Source of the DNA: Actinoplanes sp. NBRC 103695
GTDB taxonomy: Bacteria; Actinomycetota; Actinomycetes; Mycobacteriales; Micromonosporaceae
DNA length: 64,000 nt
Direction of reading: 5' to 3'
Assembly (NCBI RefSeq): GCF_030269485.1
Contig: NZ_BSTL01000013.1
Location: 124,001 to 188,000 of the forward strand
Part shown: positions 9,755-17,619 of the stretch, piece by piece
Layout: the number at the start of each line of letters is the position of its first letter
Position numbering within the stretch: the first letter of the stretch is position 1
Notes under the pieces: generated by a model
Database searches by the model: none
Told to the model about the DNA's origin: nothing
What the model saw: only the letters and a program-made list of their open reading frames with translations
Made by a program: the position numbers and the translations under genes

Positions 9755-10330
9755 ATGACCGCCACCTACACCTTCGACGTCTTCTCCAGCCTCGACGGCT
9801 TCGGCGCCGCCGGCGGCGACTGGACCGGCTACTGGGGCAAGCAGGGCCCCGAGCTGCTCGCCCACCGCCTCGCCCAGTACGACGCGGAACAGCGGATGGT
9901 CTTCGGGGCCACCACCTACCGGGAGTTCACCGGCATGCTGGCCGGCAGCACCGAGGATTCCGAGGTACGCGACCCGTGGGTCACCAAGATGTGGAACGCG
10001 CCGGCCACGGTGGTGTCGACGACGCTCACCGGCCCCCTCGACTGGCCGAACGCCACCGTCGCGAACGGTGACGCCGTCGACGTCGTCGCCCGGCTCAAGG
10101 AGGAGTCCGACGTCCCGTTGCGCTCGCACGGCAGCCTGTCGATGAACCGGGCGCTGATGGCCGCCGGCCTGGTCGACCGGGTACAGGTCACCCTGTTCCC
10201 GGTCGTCACCGGCCGGACCGGGCTGGCCCCGATCTTCCGGGGCGCGGCCGACTTCGACCTGGAGCTGATCGAGCACCGGACGCTGGACCGGGACATCCAG
10301 GAGCTCGTCTACCGGCCCACCCTTCACTGA
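9755..10330 (+). CDS. Dihydrofolate-reductase-like (RibD C-terminal) protein
   Basis: A protein of 191 residues with the fold marks of the RibD_C/DHFR family: N-terminal strand TFDVFSSLDGFGA, the segment VFGATTYREF, and C-terminal ADFDLELIEHRTLD. In Actinobacteria such stand-alone proteins are usually called dihydrofolate reductase family proteins; they probably bind NADPH but their substrates are unknown. The start has AGGAG 7 nt ahead. Its 3' end overlaps the convergent TetR gene by 7 nt. The 226-bp upstream gap is less GC-rich and probably holds the promoter. Confidence 0.8.
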   Translation: MTATYTFDVFSSLDGFGAAGGDWTGYWGKQGPELLAHRLAQYDAEQRMVFGATTYREFTGMLAGSTEDSEVRDPWVTKMWNAPATVVSTTLTGPLDWPNATVANGDAVDVVARLKEESDVPLRSHGSLSMNRALMAAGLVDRVQVTLFPVVTGRTGLAPIFRGAADFDLELIEHRTLDRDIQELVYRPTLH

Positions 10331-10920
10331 CCGCCCGGCGTTTCCGGGCCGAACACCAGGTCCAGGTGGTAACGCAGGACGGTGACCGCGGCGGCCCCGT
10401 CGCGTTGCCCGCCGAGAACGCTCGAGGTGAGCCCGTTGGTCAGCGCGAGCAGGCCCGCGGCGGTCAGCTCCGGCTCGGGGCGGTCCGCGGCCCGGAGCTG
10501 GGTGGCCAGCAGCCGTTCGAGGCGGTCCGGGTGGGGGACGCCGTGCCGGGTCAGCTCCGGCTCGGCGAGCCCCAGGCTGTAGAACGCCGCGAAGGTGCGG
10601 CTCAGGCGGACGCTCTCGGGGTCGAGGGGCAGCACGGCGAGCAGGGTCTCGGTGACGAACACCCGCGGCGGAGGCGGTGAGCCCAGGGCCACCAACCTTT
10701 CGCGTACGCGGTCGCCCAACTGCTCGGCGAGGTAACCGACGGCGGTGATCAGCAGCTCGTCCTTGGTGTTGAAGTAGTACTGCACCAGGCGGACGGAGAC
10801 CTCGGCGGCGGCGGCGACCTGCCGCATGCTCGCGTGCTGCAGTCCCTGCTCCTCGGCGATGCGCAGGAGAGCGCCGGCGATGTGCCGTTTGCGCTCGTCA
10901 TGATCCACCCGCTTCGGCAA
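10324..10920 (-). CDS. TetR-family repressor, divergent to an alpha/beta hydrolase
   Basis: A repressor of 198 residues: N-terminal TetR helix-turn-helix (residues 15-55, with SMRQVAAAAEVSVRLVQYYF) and a ligand-binding C-terminal domain. I use the TTG start at 10920 (protein begins MPKRVDHDERKR) because GGAGAGG lies 6 nt ahead of it; the ATG at 10941 would place the start inside the palindromic operator. The gene runs away from the hydrolase at 10956, and the 24-bp operator lies between them, so it very likely represses the hydrolase and itself. Confidence 0.85.
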   Translation of the reverse strand: MPKRVDHDERKRHIAGALLRIAEEQGLQHASMRQVAAAAEVSVRLVQYYFNTKDELLITAVGYLAEQLGDRVRERLVALGSPPPPRVFVTETLLAVLPLDPESVRLSRTFAAFYSLGLAEPELTRHGVPHPDRLERLLATQLRAADRPEPELTAAGLLALTNGLTSSVLGGQRDGAAAVTVLRYHLDLVFGPETPGGQ

Positions 10921-10936
10921 ACCGCACCTCTCCGCT

Positions 10937-10960
10937 TTCATGGTACGGTCGTACCATGAA
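10937..10960. promoter_or_regulatory. 24-bp palindromic TetR operator covering a leaderless start
   Basis: A perfect inverted repeat with 11-bp arms TTCATGGTACG and CGTACCATGAA around GT. It covers the ATG of the hydrolase (10956-10958). On the plus strand the TANNNT hexamer TACGGT (10944-10949) lies 6 nt before that ATG, as expected of a leaderless actinobacterial promoter. On the minus strand TACCAT could be the -10 of the tetR promoter. Binding of the TetR dimer would block both. Confidence 0.75.
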
Positions 10961-11831
10961 GCCTGTTCCTCGAATCGGCGACTTCACCAGCGACCGCGCC
11001 CGGCAACGATTCCACACCGCCCACCGCGATGCGATGACCCGGCTCTGGCCCGGGCCTGCGACCCCGGAACCCCTCACGACCAGCTACGGCGAGGCCGTCG
11101 CCTACCGGACCGGCCGGACCGGGGGCACACCGGTCGTGCTGGTTCCCGGCGCCGGCGGCAGCGCGGTCACCTGGTACCGCTACGTCGAACGGCTGGGCCG
11201 GCAGCACCCGGTCATCGCGCTCGACCCGGTCGGCGAACCCGGCGCCGCCCGCCAGACCCGGCCCGTCACCGGCGCGCACGACGCCGCCGCCCTGCTGTCC
11301 GAGACCCTTGCCGCGCTGGGCGAGGAGCGCGTCCACCTGGTCGGCATGTCCTACGGCGGATGGACACTGCTCCACCACGAACTGCAGTTCCCCGGCCGCG
11401 CCGCCAGCCTCACCCTGCTCGACCCCGGCGGCCTCGGCCGCCTCGGCGCCCGGTTCTGGGCCTGGCTCTTCGCCGGCGGGCTCGCCGGGCTCACCCCCGC
11501 GCCGGTGCGACGCCGGCTGGCCGGGCCGGTACGCAACGCGACGCTGCGCGAGGACGAGCTGATGCCGCTGCTGCCGTTGACCATGGCGTTCCGCCGCCGG
11601 CTGCCCCTGCCCGACGCGCTGACCGACGACCAGCTCGGCCGGATCACCACACCCACCCTGGTGCTGCTCGGCGAGCACAGCGTGCTCTACCCGGCCGGCG
11701 AGGTGGCGGCGCGCCTCACCCGGGCCATGCCGCACGCCCACGTCGAGATCGTCCCGGGCGCGTCACACGACCTGCCCGCCCACTCGCCGGCCCTGGTGTC
11801 GGACCGCATCGAGGCGTTCCTCGCCGCGTAG
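10956..11831 (+). CDS. Alpha/beta hydrolase
   Basis: A protein of 291 residues with the nucleophile elbow GMSYGGW (Ser in G-x-S-x-G), an oxyanion-type stretch VLVPGAGGSAVTWY and a late His in GASHDLPAHSP. No signal peptide. The substrate is unknown; the TetR partner suggests induction by a small lipophilic compound. There is no ribosome site before the ATG, which lies in the operator, so translation is probably leaderless. Its last codons (ctcgccgcgtag) are part of the 24-bp tandem repeat that follows. Confidence 0.85.
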   Translation: MKPVPRIGDFTSDRARQRFHTAHRDAMTRLWPGPATPEPLTTSYGEAVAYRTGRTGGTPVVLVPGAGGSAVTWYRYVERLGRQHPVIALDPVGEPGAARQTRPVTGAHDAAALLSETLAALGEERVHLVGMSYGGWTLLHHELQFPGRAASLTLLDPGGLGRLGARFWAWLFAGGLAGLTPAPVRRRLAGPVRNATLREDELMPLLPLTMAFRRRLPLPDALTDDQLGRITTPTLVLLGEHSVLYPAGEVAARLTRAMPHAHVEIVPGASHDLPAHSPALVSDRIEAFLAA

Positions 11832-11935
11832 CGTCACGCGCTCCTCGCCGCCTGGCGTCACGCGCTCCTCGCCGCGTAGCGTCACGCGCTCCTCGCCGCG
11901 TAGCGTCACGCGCTCCTCGCCGCCTGGCGTCACGC
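11831..11935. repeat. 24-bp tandem repeat at a convergent gene junction
   Basis: Four full 24-bp units start at 11831, 11855, 11879 and 11903, each beginning gcgtcacgcgctcctcgccg and ending either ctg or gta; a partial copy precedes (the hydrolase 3' end) and another follows (to about 11935). One unit unites the end of the hydrolase gene (ctcgccgcgtag) with the end of the convergent methyltransferase gene (minus-strand tga within gcgtcacgc). The array is therefore an amplified junction. No reading frame of interest crosses it. Confidence 0.9.
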
Positions 11936-12673
11936 CTGCTTGACGGCCACGCCACCCCAGAAGGCGTCCGGTACGTCCTCCGGGGTGTCGGCGTCCGGCA
12001 GCCAGCGCGCGACGGGCACGATGCCCTCGGCGGTCGGCGTCCACCGGCCCAGCAACGGCGCGAACGCGGCCGGCTCGCGCATATGGAACGCCGGGCCCAT
12101 CATCGCCAGCGCCTCCGGGTGGCCGGCCAGTTCGGTGGCGTCGAAGTCGAACAACAGCCGGCTGCCGGCCGGGACCGCGTCGTACAGGGCGTCGAGGGCC
12201 CCGGCGAGCGTCGCGTCGTCGAAGAACGCCGGAAGTCCGAACAGGACCACGCCGAGCGGTTGCCGCTTCCGGTCCGGCAGCACGCGGTCCAGGACGGCCG
12301 GGTCGATGCTGTTCGGGTCGGTGACATCGCCGAGCGCGTAGTCCACGCTGTCCAGCCCGTCGAGCAGCTCGCGTCCGACGGCGACGATCCGCGGGTCGAG
12401 ATCGGTATAGAGCACGCGAGCCCCCGGCGCGGTCTCGTGCACGTTGGCCTGTGTCGGAACGCCGGCGCCGAACACCAGGAACTGGCCGACGCCCTCGCCG
12501 ACGGCCTGCCGCACCGCGCGGCCGGAGAAGGCCCGCAACGACCGGAAGATGTCGGCGCACGGCCGGTACGCCGACTCGAACGCACCGGCGGCCGCGACAT
12601 CGATCGGGTGATGGTGGACCCCGCCGAGCCAGTAGTCGATCATGCGTGCCGTGCTGGGCGCCTGCGGTTCCAC
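11930..12673 (-). CDS. S-adenosyl methyltransferase, DUF574 family
   Basis: A protein of 247 residues of the actinobacterial family PF04672. It has the family signature PSTARMIDYWLGG at the N-terminus and FLVFGAGVPTQANVHE, the variant SAM-binding loop, near residue 88, then VLYTDLDPRIV (acidic residue after strand 2). The family has many paralogues in this group and no known substrate. The GTG start is 23 nt from the GTG of the divergent gene and has no ribosome site, which points to leaderless translation. Confidence 0.85.
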   Translation of the reverse strand: MEPQAPSTARMIDYWLGGVHHHPIDVAAAGAFESAYRPCADIFRSLRAFSGRAVRQAVGEGVGQFLVFGAGVPTQANVHETAPGARVLYTDLDPRIVAVGRELLDGLDSVDYALGDVTDPNSIDPAVLDRVLPDRKRQPLGVVLFGLPAFFDDATLAGALDALYDAVPAGSRLLFDFDATELAGHPEALAMMGPAFHMREPAAFAPLLGRWTPTAEGIVPVARWLPDADTPEDVPDAFWGGVAVKQA

Positions 12674-12679
12674 CCCGAC

Positions 12680-12689
12680 ACTCTAAGAT
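12680..12689. promoter_or_regulatory. Overlapping divergent -10 elements of two leaderless genes
   Basis: On the plus strand TAAGAT (12684-12689) lies 7 nt before the GTG at 12697. On the minus strand TAGAGT (12685-12680) lies 6 nt before the GTG at 12673. Both fit the TANNNT consensus and the spacing of leaderless transcripts. The two hexamers share two bases, so the two polymerases should exclude each other. Confidence 0.5.
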
Positions 12690-12696
12690 CTGTCCG

Positions 12697-13431
12697 GTGG
12701 GGTGGGAAGCGCTCGACCGGTGGGGTGACGACGTCACTCGCCTCGAACCGCTCACCGGCGGCGTCGCCAACGACGTGTGGAGCGTGCGCCTCGGCGGGCG
12801 CCTCGCGGTCGGTCGTCTCGGTTCCCGGAGCGACGCCGATCTCGCGTGGGAGACCGAGCTCCTCCAGCACCTCGACCGTTCGGGTCTGACCGTGCCGGTG
12901 CCGATCCCGGCCACCGACGGCAGGCTGTTCGCCGACGGCCTGGTGGTGATGACCTACCTGGACGGTGGACCGCCCGAGACGGACGCCGACTGGCGTCGGG
13001 TGGCCGGCACGCTCCGCGAGCTGCACCGGCTGACGCGCGGCCGGCCGCAGCGCCCCGGCTGGCGGTCGTCGACCGACCTCCTGCACGCCGGCACCGGGAC
13101 GAAGGTCGACCTCGGCGAGATGCCAGCCGAGGCCGTCGCCCGATGCCGGGCGGCATGGGCGCGGCTCGCCGGCCGTGAGACGTGCGTCGTGCACGGCAAC
13201 CCCACCAACCCGGGCAACATCCGGATGACCGCGGACAGGGTCGCGCTGATCGACTGGGACGAGTCGCACGTCGACGTCCCCGACCTCGACCTCGTGCTCC
13301 CCGGCAACGCCGCCGACCTGGCCGGCGCCACACACGACATCGCCGCGCAGGCGTCGGCCGCCTGGGAGGCCGCCGTCTGCTGGGACGACGCGTACGCGGT
13401 CAGGCGGCTCGCCGAGGTCCGGCCGCTCTGA
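12697..13431 (+). CDS. Aminoglycoside-phosphotransferase-like protein with altered catalytic loop
   Basis: A protein of 244 residues with the APH/choline-kinase-like fold: N-lobe LTGGVANDVWSVRLGGRLAV, and in the C-lobe VVHGNPTNPGNIRM followed by ALIDWDESHVDVPD. The second motif supplies the metal-binding Asp. In the first the usual H-G-D of the Brenner motif reads H-G-N, so the catalytic base Asp is Asn. The protein may be inactive or act on something other than a hydroxyl group. GTG start, leaderless promoter (see 12680). A role in resistance cannot be claimed. Confidence 0.75.
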   Translation: MGWEALDRWGDDVTRLEPLTGGVANDVWSVRLGGRLAVGRLGSRSDADLAWETELLQHLDRSGLTVPVPIPATDGRLFADGLVVMTYLDGGPPETDADWRRVAGTLRELHRLTRGRPQRPGWRSSTDLLHAGTGTKVDLGEMPAEAVARCRAAWARLAGRETCVVHGNPTNPGNIRMTADRVALIDWDESHVDVPDLDLVLPGNAADLAGATHDIAAQASAAWEAAVCWDDAYAVRRLAEVRPL

Positions 13432-13475
13432 GGAGGTCCGGTTGGGGCCCGCGGTGCCGAGCTTTCCGCCGTTTT

Positions 13476-13562
13476 CGCTGGGCGTGGGTCGGGCCCGGCT
13501 GCCATGGCGGCGGGGGTGCCTACTTGCTGTCGCTGCCGCCGCTCGCGGCGGTAGCCGGGCAC
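13476..13562. repeat. Left arm of an 87-bp inverted repeat
   Basis: This 87-bp stretch is, read on the other strand, about 85% identical with 13793-13879. It begins cgctgggcgtgggtcggg and ends gtagccgggcac. The two arms enclose about 230 bp with seven copies of a GTGGTAG heptamer. No gene is seen in it. Confidence 0.8.
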
Positions 13563-13792
13563 GCAGTGGTAGACCCCAGCGCGAGTGGTAGACCCAGCCA
13601 CCAGTGGTAGCCCTTGGCGGTATCCGTCCTCGAATACCGTCCTGCGCTACCACCATCCGCGATCGTGGCAGCCAGCAGCGGTATCGCGATCCTGAACAGC
13701 GTCCGGTCCTACCACTGCCCGCCCGAGTGGCAAGCCCGCGACGATCCGGCCCGCAGCCCACGAGGGGAATGCCGCCCCGGGCTACCACCCTC
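13563..13792. repeat. Spacer of the inverted repeat with GTGGTAG/CTACCAC heptamers
   Basis: The heptamer GTGGTAG occurs three times in the left part (near 13567, 13585 and 13603) and its complement CTACCAC three times in the right part (near 13648, 13710 and 13782), with a fourth at 13801 in the right arm. The sites on the left therefore point toward those on the right. No convincing reading frame is present: frames here have no ribosome site and no family resemblance. Confidence 0.65.
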
Positions 13793-13985
13793 GTGCCCGG
13801 CTACCACCGCGAGCGGCGGCAGCGACGGCGAGCAGGCACCCGGGGGGCCTGGCAGCCGGGCCCGACCCCACGCCCAGCGTAAGCGGCGGCACTGACGGCG
13901 AGCAGGCACCCGGGGGCCTGGCAGCCGGGCCCGACCCACACCGGGCGCAAGCAGCGACGGCGAGCAGGCACCCGGGGCCTGGCGA
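13793..13985. repeat. Right arm plus three tandem 62-70 bp repeats
   Basis: The right arm (13793-13879) is followed by two more, partly shortened copies of its second half. The core gacggcgagcaggcaccc recurs at 13824, 13894 and 13956, each followed by a ggcctgg-type stretch; the first two copies continue with cagccgggcccgaccc. The array ends 15 bp before the stop of the phzF-like gene. It is non-coding by all signs seen. Confidence 0.8.
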
Positions 13986-14000
13986 AGCGCTGGCGGCCTG

Positions 14001-14828
14001 TCAGGGCGTGCGGTGGAGGGTGCCGGTGAGGGTGGTCCTCGCACGGCCCCGGAGCTCGACCCGCCGGCCGTCGCCTGTGGATACATGGAGGTGGCCACCG
14101 CGGGGTGAGAGCTGGCGCGCCCCGAACTCGGTGCCGAGCTGGGCGCTCCAGTACGGGCCGACGGTGCAGTGCGCCGAGCCGGTCACCGGGTCCTCGGGGA
14201 TGCCGTACGCGGGCGCGAAGTACCGCGAGACGACATCGTCGCCGCCGGCTCCCCGCGCCGTCACGATCAGGCCGCCGGCGGGCAGCTGCTCGACCGCGCG
14301 CAGGTCCGGCGCCAGGCGGCGCACGGCGTCCTCGTCGGGCAGCACGGCCAGGATGTTGCGCTCGCCGACCTCCGGGTGGTCGGTGATTCCGGTCCACACC
14401 GTGTCGACCTGGCCGAGCGCCTGAGCGAGCCCGGCCGGCGGACTGAAGCTCCGGGCCGGGACGGCCGGGAAGTCCAGGAGGATGTCGTCGTAGTGGCGGC
14501 GGGCGGAGAGCCGGCCGCCGAGCGTGTCGAACTCGACGGGGCGGTCCGGGTCGGCGTGCCCGCTTTCCCACAACCAATGGGATGCGGCGAGAGTGGCGTG
14601 CCCGCACAACGCGACCTCCGTGGTCGGGGTGAACCAGCGCAGAGAAAAAGGCCCGTTCCCGGGTACGACGAACGCCGTTTCGGACTGGTGCAGTTCGTTG
14701 GCGACGCCCCGCATCCACGATTCGTCGGGAAAGGCGTCCAGCACCAGCACTCCGGCCGGGTTCCCGGAGAAGGGCGCCTCGGTGACGAACGCGTCGACCA
14801 CCGCGACAGCTTGATCGGAGAAGGACAT
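14001..14828 (-). CDS. PhzF-family isomerase/epimerase
   Basis: A protein of 275 residues with the PhzF/diaminopimelate-epimerase-like double fold. Marks: VVDAFVTEAPFSGNPAGV at the N-terminus, the catalytic Glu in LHQSETAFV (about residue 50), TPTTEVALCGHATLAA, and EDPVTGSAHCTVGPYW in the second half. The best-known member isomerises a phenazine precursor, but most members in bacteria have other, unknown substrates and there is no phenazine cluster here. Single gene; 33 bp separate its start from the divergent M15 peptidase. Confidence 0.85.
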   Translation of the reverse strand: MSFSDQAVAVVDAFVTEAPFSGNPAGVLVLDAFPDESWMRGVANELHQSETAFVVPGNGPFSLRWFTPTTEVALCGHATLAASHWLWESGHADPDRPVEFDTLGGRLSARRHYDDILLDFPAVPARSFSPPAGLAQALGQVDTVWTGITDHPEVGERNILAVLPDEDAVRRLAPDLRAVEQLPAGGLIVTARGAGGDDVVSRYFAPAYGIPEDPVTGSAHCTVGPYWSAQLGTEFGARQLSPRGGHLHVSTGDGRRVELRGRARTTLTGTLHRTP

Positions 14829-14861
14829 CGGCTACCCCCGGGGATGTGACAGGATCGGGAT

Positions 14862-15572
14862 GTGCGTCCCTTTTACGTTACTTCGTTCGCATCGGCGGTG
14901 ACCGGTGTGATTCTCGCAGCGACCGGGACCGCCGCCTCCTCCTCCGCCTCCTCCGCCTCCTCCGCCGCCTCCTCCGCCGCCGCTGCCGCTGCCGACGACG
15001 GCTATCGGGCCTCGATCCGGACCATCGACGCCGCCACGGCGAGGGCGATGACCGGGGTCTCCTGGCGGCCGGGCTGCCCGGTGCGCATCTCGGACCTGCG
15101 CCGGGTGGAGCTGACCCATTGGGGCTTCGACCGGATCCGGCACCGCGGCGAGCTGATCGTCCACAAGGATGTGGCCCGCTCCATGGTGACCGTCTTCCAC
15201 TCGTTGTATTCGATGCGGTTCCCGGTCAGGAAGATGCACCGCGTGGACCGCTTCCGTGCCGACGACAACGCGTCGATGGCCGCCGACAACACCTCGGCGT
15301 TCAACTGCCGGCCGGTCGCCGGCTCGACGCGCGGGTTCTCGCTTCACTCGTACGGCAGGACCATCGACGTCAATCCGCTGGAGAATCCGTACGTCAAGGG
15401 CCGGACCGTGTTGCCGCCGGCCGGCAAGGCGTTCACCAACCGCGCGAACGTCCGCCCGGGGATGATCAGGCGCGGCGACCGGGTCTGGAAGGCGTTCACC
15501 GCGCGCGGCTTCCGGTGGGGCGGGGACTGGAAGTCGCTCAAGGACTACCAGCATTTCGAGATCCCGAACTGA
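14862..15572 (+). CDS. Secreted M15-type D-Ala-D-Ala carboxypeptidase-like peptidase
   Basis: A protein of 236 residues. A signal sequence (about 1-25) leads into an Ala/Ser run coded by a tcc/gcc repeat. The enzyme domain has zinc ligands typical of M15 (VanY/M15D) peptidases: SLHSYGRTIDVNP (His and Asp) and DYQHFEIPN (His close to the end). These enzymes cut peptidoglycan cross-links or stem peptides outside the membrane. GTG start, chosen for the signal sequence that follows. Confidence 0.8.
   Translation: MRPFYVTSFASAVTGVILAATGTAASSSASSASSAASSAAAAAADDGYRASIRTIDAATARAMTGVSWRPGCPVRISDLRRVELTHWGFDRIRHRGELIVHKDVARSMVTVFHSLYSMRFPVRKMHRVDRFRADDNASMAADNTSAFNCRPVAGSTRGFSLHSYGRTIDVNPLENPYVKGRTVLPPAGKAFTNRANVRPGMIRRGDRVWKAFTARGFRWGGDWKSLKDYQHFEIPN
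14931..14993 (+). repeat. Trinucleotide-type repeat coding Ala/Ser run
   Basis: A run of gcc and tcc codons (units such as gcctcctcc) gives an Ala/Ser stretch right after the signal sequence of the M15 peptidase. Such runs change length easily by slippage in steps of three. Confidence 0.7.
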
Positions 15573-15578
15573 GCGACG

Positions 15579-17546
15579 TCAGGCGGGCGTGTCCGAAGCG
15601 CGCAGCCGGGCCACCATCTCGTCGTGCATGCTCGGCTCGAACACGGCTCGGCCGCCGGTGCGCCGGGACTTGGCCCAGTACATGGCCGTGTCCGCGTCCC
15701 GGACCAGCGACTCCGCGTCCGCGGCGGGCACGTCGTGGGCCAGCGCGACGCCGATGCTCGCGGTGACCACCAGGTTTTGCCCGGCCAGCCGGTGCGGGCG
15801 GTTGAGCGCCGATTGCAGCCGCTGGGCCATCGTCGTCGGGGTGTGGCCGTCGTCGAGAGCGTCCAGCAGGACCAGGAACTCGTCGCCGCCGAAGCGGGCC
15901 GCCGTGCCGTGGCCGCCGAGTTCGGCGCGCAGCCGCTCGGCGACCTCCACCAGGATCTGGTCGCCGACGGCGTGGCCGAACGTATCGTTGATCAGCTTGA
16001 ACCCGTCGAGGTCGACGAAGAGCACGGCCACGTCGGTCCGGCGTTCCGTCCCGGGCGCCACCGCCGCGGCCAGCAGCTGGACGAAGTGCGCCCGGTTCGG
16101 CAGCCCGGTGAGGTGGTCGTACAGGGCGCTCGCGCGCAGCTGTTCCTCCTGCTCGCGCAGGGTCCGCAGCACCGCCTGGTAGTCCAGCGCGACCGTGAGC
16201 AGCGCGGCCCATTGGTTGATCGGCTCACGCCCGGTGGCCGCCTGCAGGTCCACGCAGTCCACCGTCGCGAGCAAGCCCCAGTCGCGGTTGCCCACCCTCA
16301 CCGGTACGACGAACGTCAGCGAGCCGGGCTCGGCGCGGGCCGCGTCCAGGATCGCCACCGGCGGGAAACCGCTGGCCCGGACCGGCGGCAGCGACCCGAC
16401 CGGCAGGGACGACGCGCGATGGAACTGGCCGACGATGTCCAGGGGCTGGTCACCGGAGCCGGGCGTCTCGGTCCACAGTCCGAGGCAGCCGGCCCGTGCC
16501 GGGGTGCGGCGCAGCCAGCCCAGCTTGCGGGGATCCTCCTCGTGGCTGCGCAGCAGGTCGAGGCTGATGTCGTACTGGCTGCTCAGGGCGAGCTGGAGCC
16601 GGGTGCGCTCCCGGTACTGCGAGCGGCCCTGGGCGCGCAGCGTCTCGGGTGAGCGCACCGCGTCGTCGTGGCTGCCGGGGAACTCGTCCGCGGGGCAGCC
16701 GCACGACTCGCGGATCACCAGGTGCGTCGCGACCTCGTGGCGCGCGGGCGCCCCGCCGGTGCCGTCGATCGCTGACAGCAGCACCTCGGCCGCGGTGGCG
16801 CCGACCTTGAAGAGCGACTGCCGGACGGTGGTGAGGCGCGGCTCGGTGAACGACGAGTCGGAGAGGTCGTCGAAGCCGACGATGGCCTGGTCCTCGGGGA
16901 GCCGGCAGCCGGCGGCGGTGAGCACCTGGATCATGCCGATCGCGTTGAGGTCGGTGCCGGCCAGCACCGCGGTGGACGGCAGCCCGGCGGCGAGCATCGC
17001 GCGGGCGGCGCCCTCGCCTCCCGCTTTCTGGTTGTCGTGGGCCTCGAAGATCAGGTCCGGGTCCGGCGTGATGCCGTGCTCGATCAGCGTCTGCCGGTAG
17101 GTCTCACAGCGTTCCCGCTGGTCGAGAGCGCCCATGAAACCGGCGAACGCGATCCGCCGATGTCCGTGCCTGATCAGGTGCTCGACCGCGGCCCGCACCC
17201 CGACCCGGTTGTCCGGGAACACCGTCGGGCAGTCCAGCTCGGGGAACTCGTGGCTGACCACGACGACCGGCCGGCCGGTGGCCTGGATCTCGTTCAGGTA
17301 CTTGACGCTCGCCGCGTTCACGATCACGACGAACCCGGCGGCATGGTCCCAGGCCAGCGGGTGCGGCGGGTGCGGCGGCTCGGCCAGCTCCAGCTGATCG
17401 GTGCCCGCGTCCAGGGTCTGCACCGCCACCACTGCCGCGCCTGCGTCGGATGCGACCTGCGCGATCCCCTCGATCACGCCACCGAAATACCACCCACCGA
17501 GGAAGGGGGACAGAACACCAAGGACAGTTTCGCCACTTTCGTCCAT
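15579..17546 (-). CDS. LacI-type ligand-binding sensor fused to diguanylate cyclase (GGDEF)
   Basis: A 655-residue cytoplasmic protein. Residues 1-280 resemble the sugar-binding domain of LacI/GalR repressors (GVLSPFLGGWYFGGVIEGI; VPAF-like core FAGFMGALDQRER; AIVGFDDLSDSSF) but the DNA-binding helix-turn-helix is absent. A middle region of about 180 residues follows. The last 170 are a GGDEF domain with intact ARFGGDEFLV and DLDGFKLINDTFGH, so it should make cyclic di-GMP. The RxxD inhibitory site ahead of GGDEF is missing. It probably couples a small ligand to cyclic-di-GMP output. Confidence 0.85.
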   Translation of the reverse strand: MDESGETVLGVLSPFLGGWYFGGVIEGIAQVASDAGAAVVAVQTLDAGTDQLELAEPPHPPHPLAWDHAAGFVVIVNAASVKYLNEIQATGRPVVVVSHEFPELDCPTVFPDNRVGVRAAVEHLIRHGHRRIAFAGFMGALDQRERCETYRQTLIEHGITPDPDLIFEAHDNQKAGGEGAARAMLAAGLPSTAVLAGTDLNAIGMIQVLTAAGCRLPEDQAIVGFDDLSDSSFTEPRLTTVRQSLFKVGATAAEVLLSAIDGTGGAPARHEVATHLVIRESCGCPADEFPGSHDDAVRSPETLRAQGRSQYRERTRLQLALSSQYDISLDLLRSHEEDPRKLGWLRRTPARAGCLGLWTETPGSGDQPLDIVGQFHRASSLPVGSLPPVRASGFPPVAILDAARAEPGSLTFVVPVRVGNRDWGLLATVDCVDLQAATGREPINQWAALLTVALDYQAVLRTLREQEEQLRASALYDHLTGLPNRAHFVQLLAAAVAPGTERRTDVAVLFVDLDGFKLINDTFGHAVGDQILVEVAERLRAELGGHGTAARFGGDEFLVLLDALDDGHTPTTMAQRLQSALNRPHRLAGQNLVVTASIGVALAHDVPAADAESLVRDADTAMYWAKSRRTGGRAVFEPSMHDEMVARLRASDTPA

Positions 17547-17619
17547 TGTGCCCCTTCCGCGAGCGTGACGCTGAGGAGACGATACCGCTACAGACCCACA
17601 GATCCGACTGGCAACCCGA

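Noticed and set aside
11831-11935. CRISPR array
   Set aside because: Units are directly adjacent without spacers and no cas genes are present.
11716-11955. Peptide repeats in frames across the 24-bp repeat (RRRGARDATRRG-like)
   Set aside because: They arise from the DNA repeat; no start signal, and two real genes end in it.
13604-13895. Short plus-strand frames in the 13.4-14.0 kb gap
   Set aside because: Composition follows the repeats, there is no ribosome site, and frames are not kept between repeat copies.
13824-13985. CRISPR array at the 62-70 bp repeats
   Set aside because: Copies are imperfect, the whole unit including the would-be spacers repeats, and an inverted copy lies upstream.
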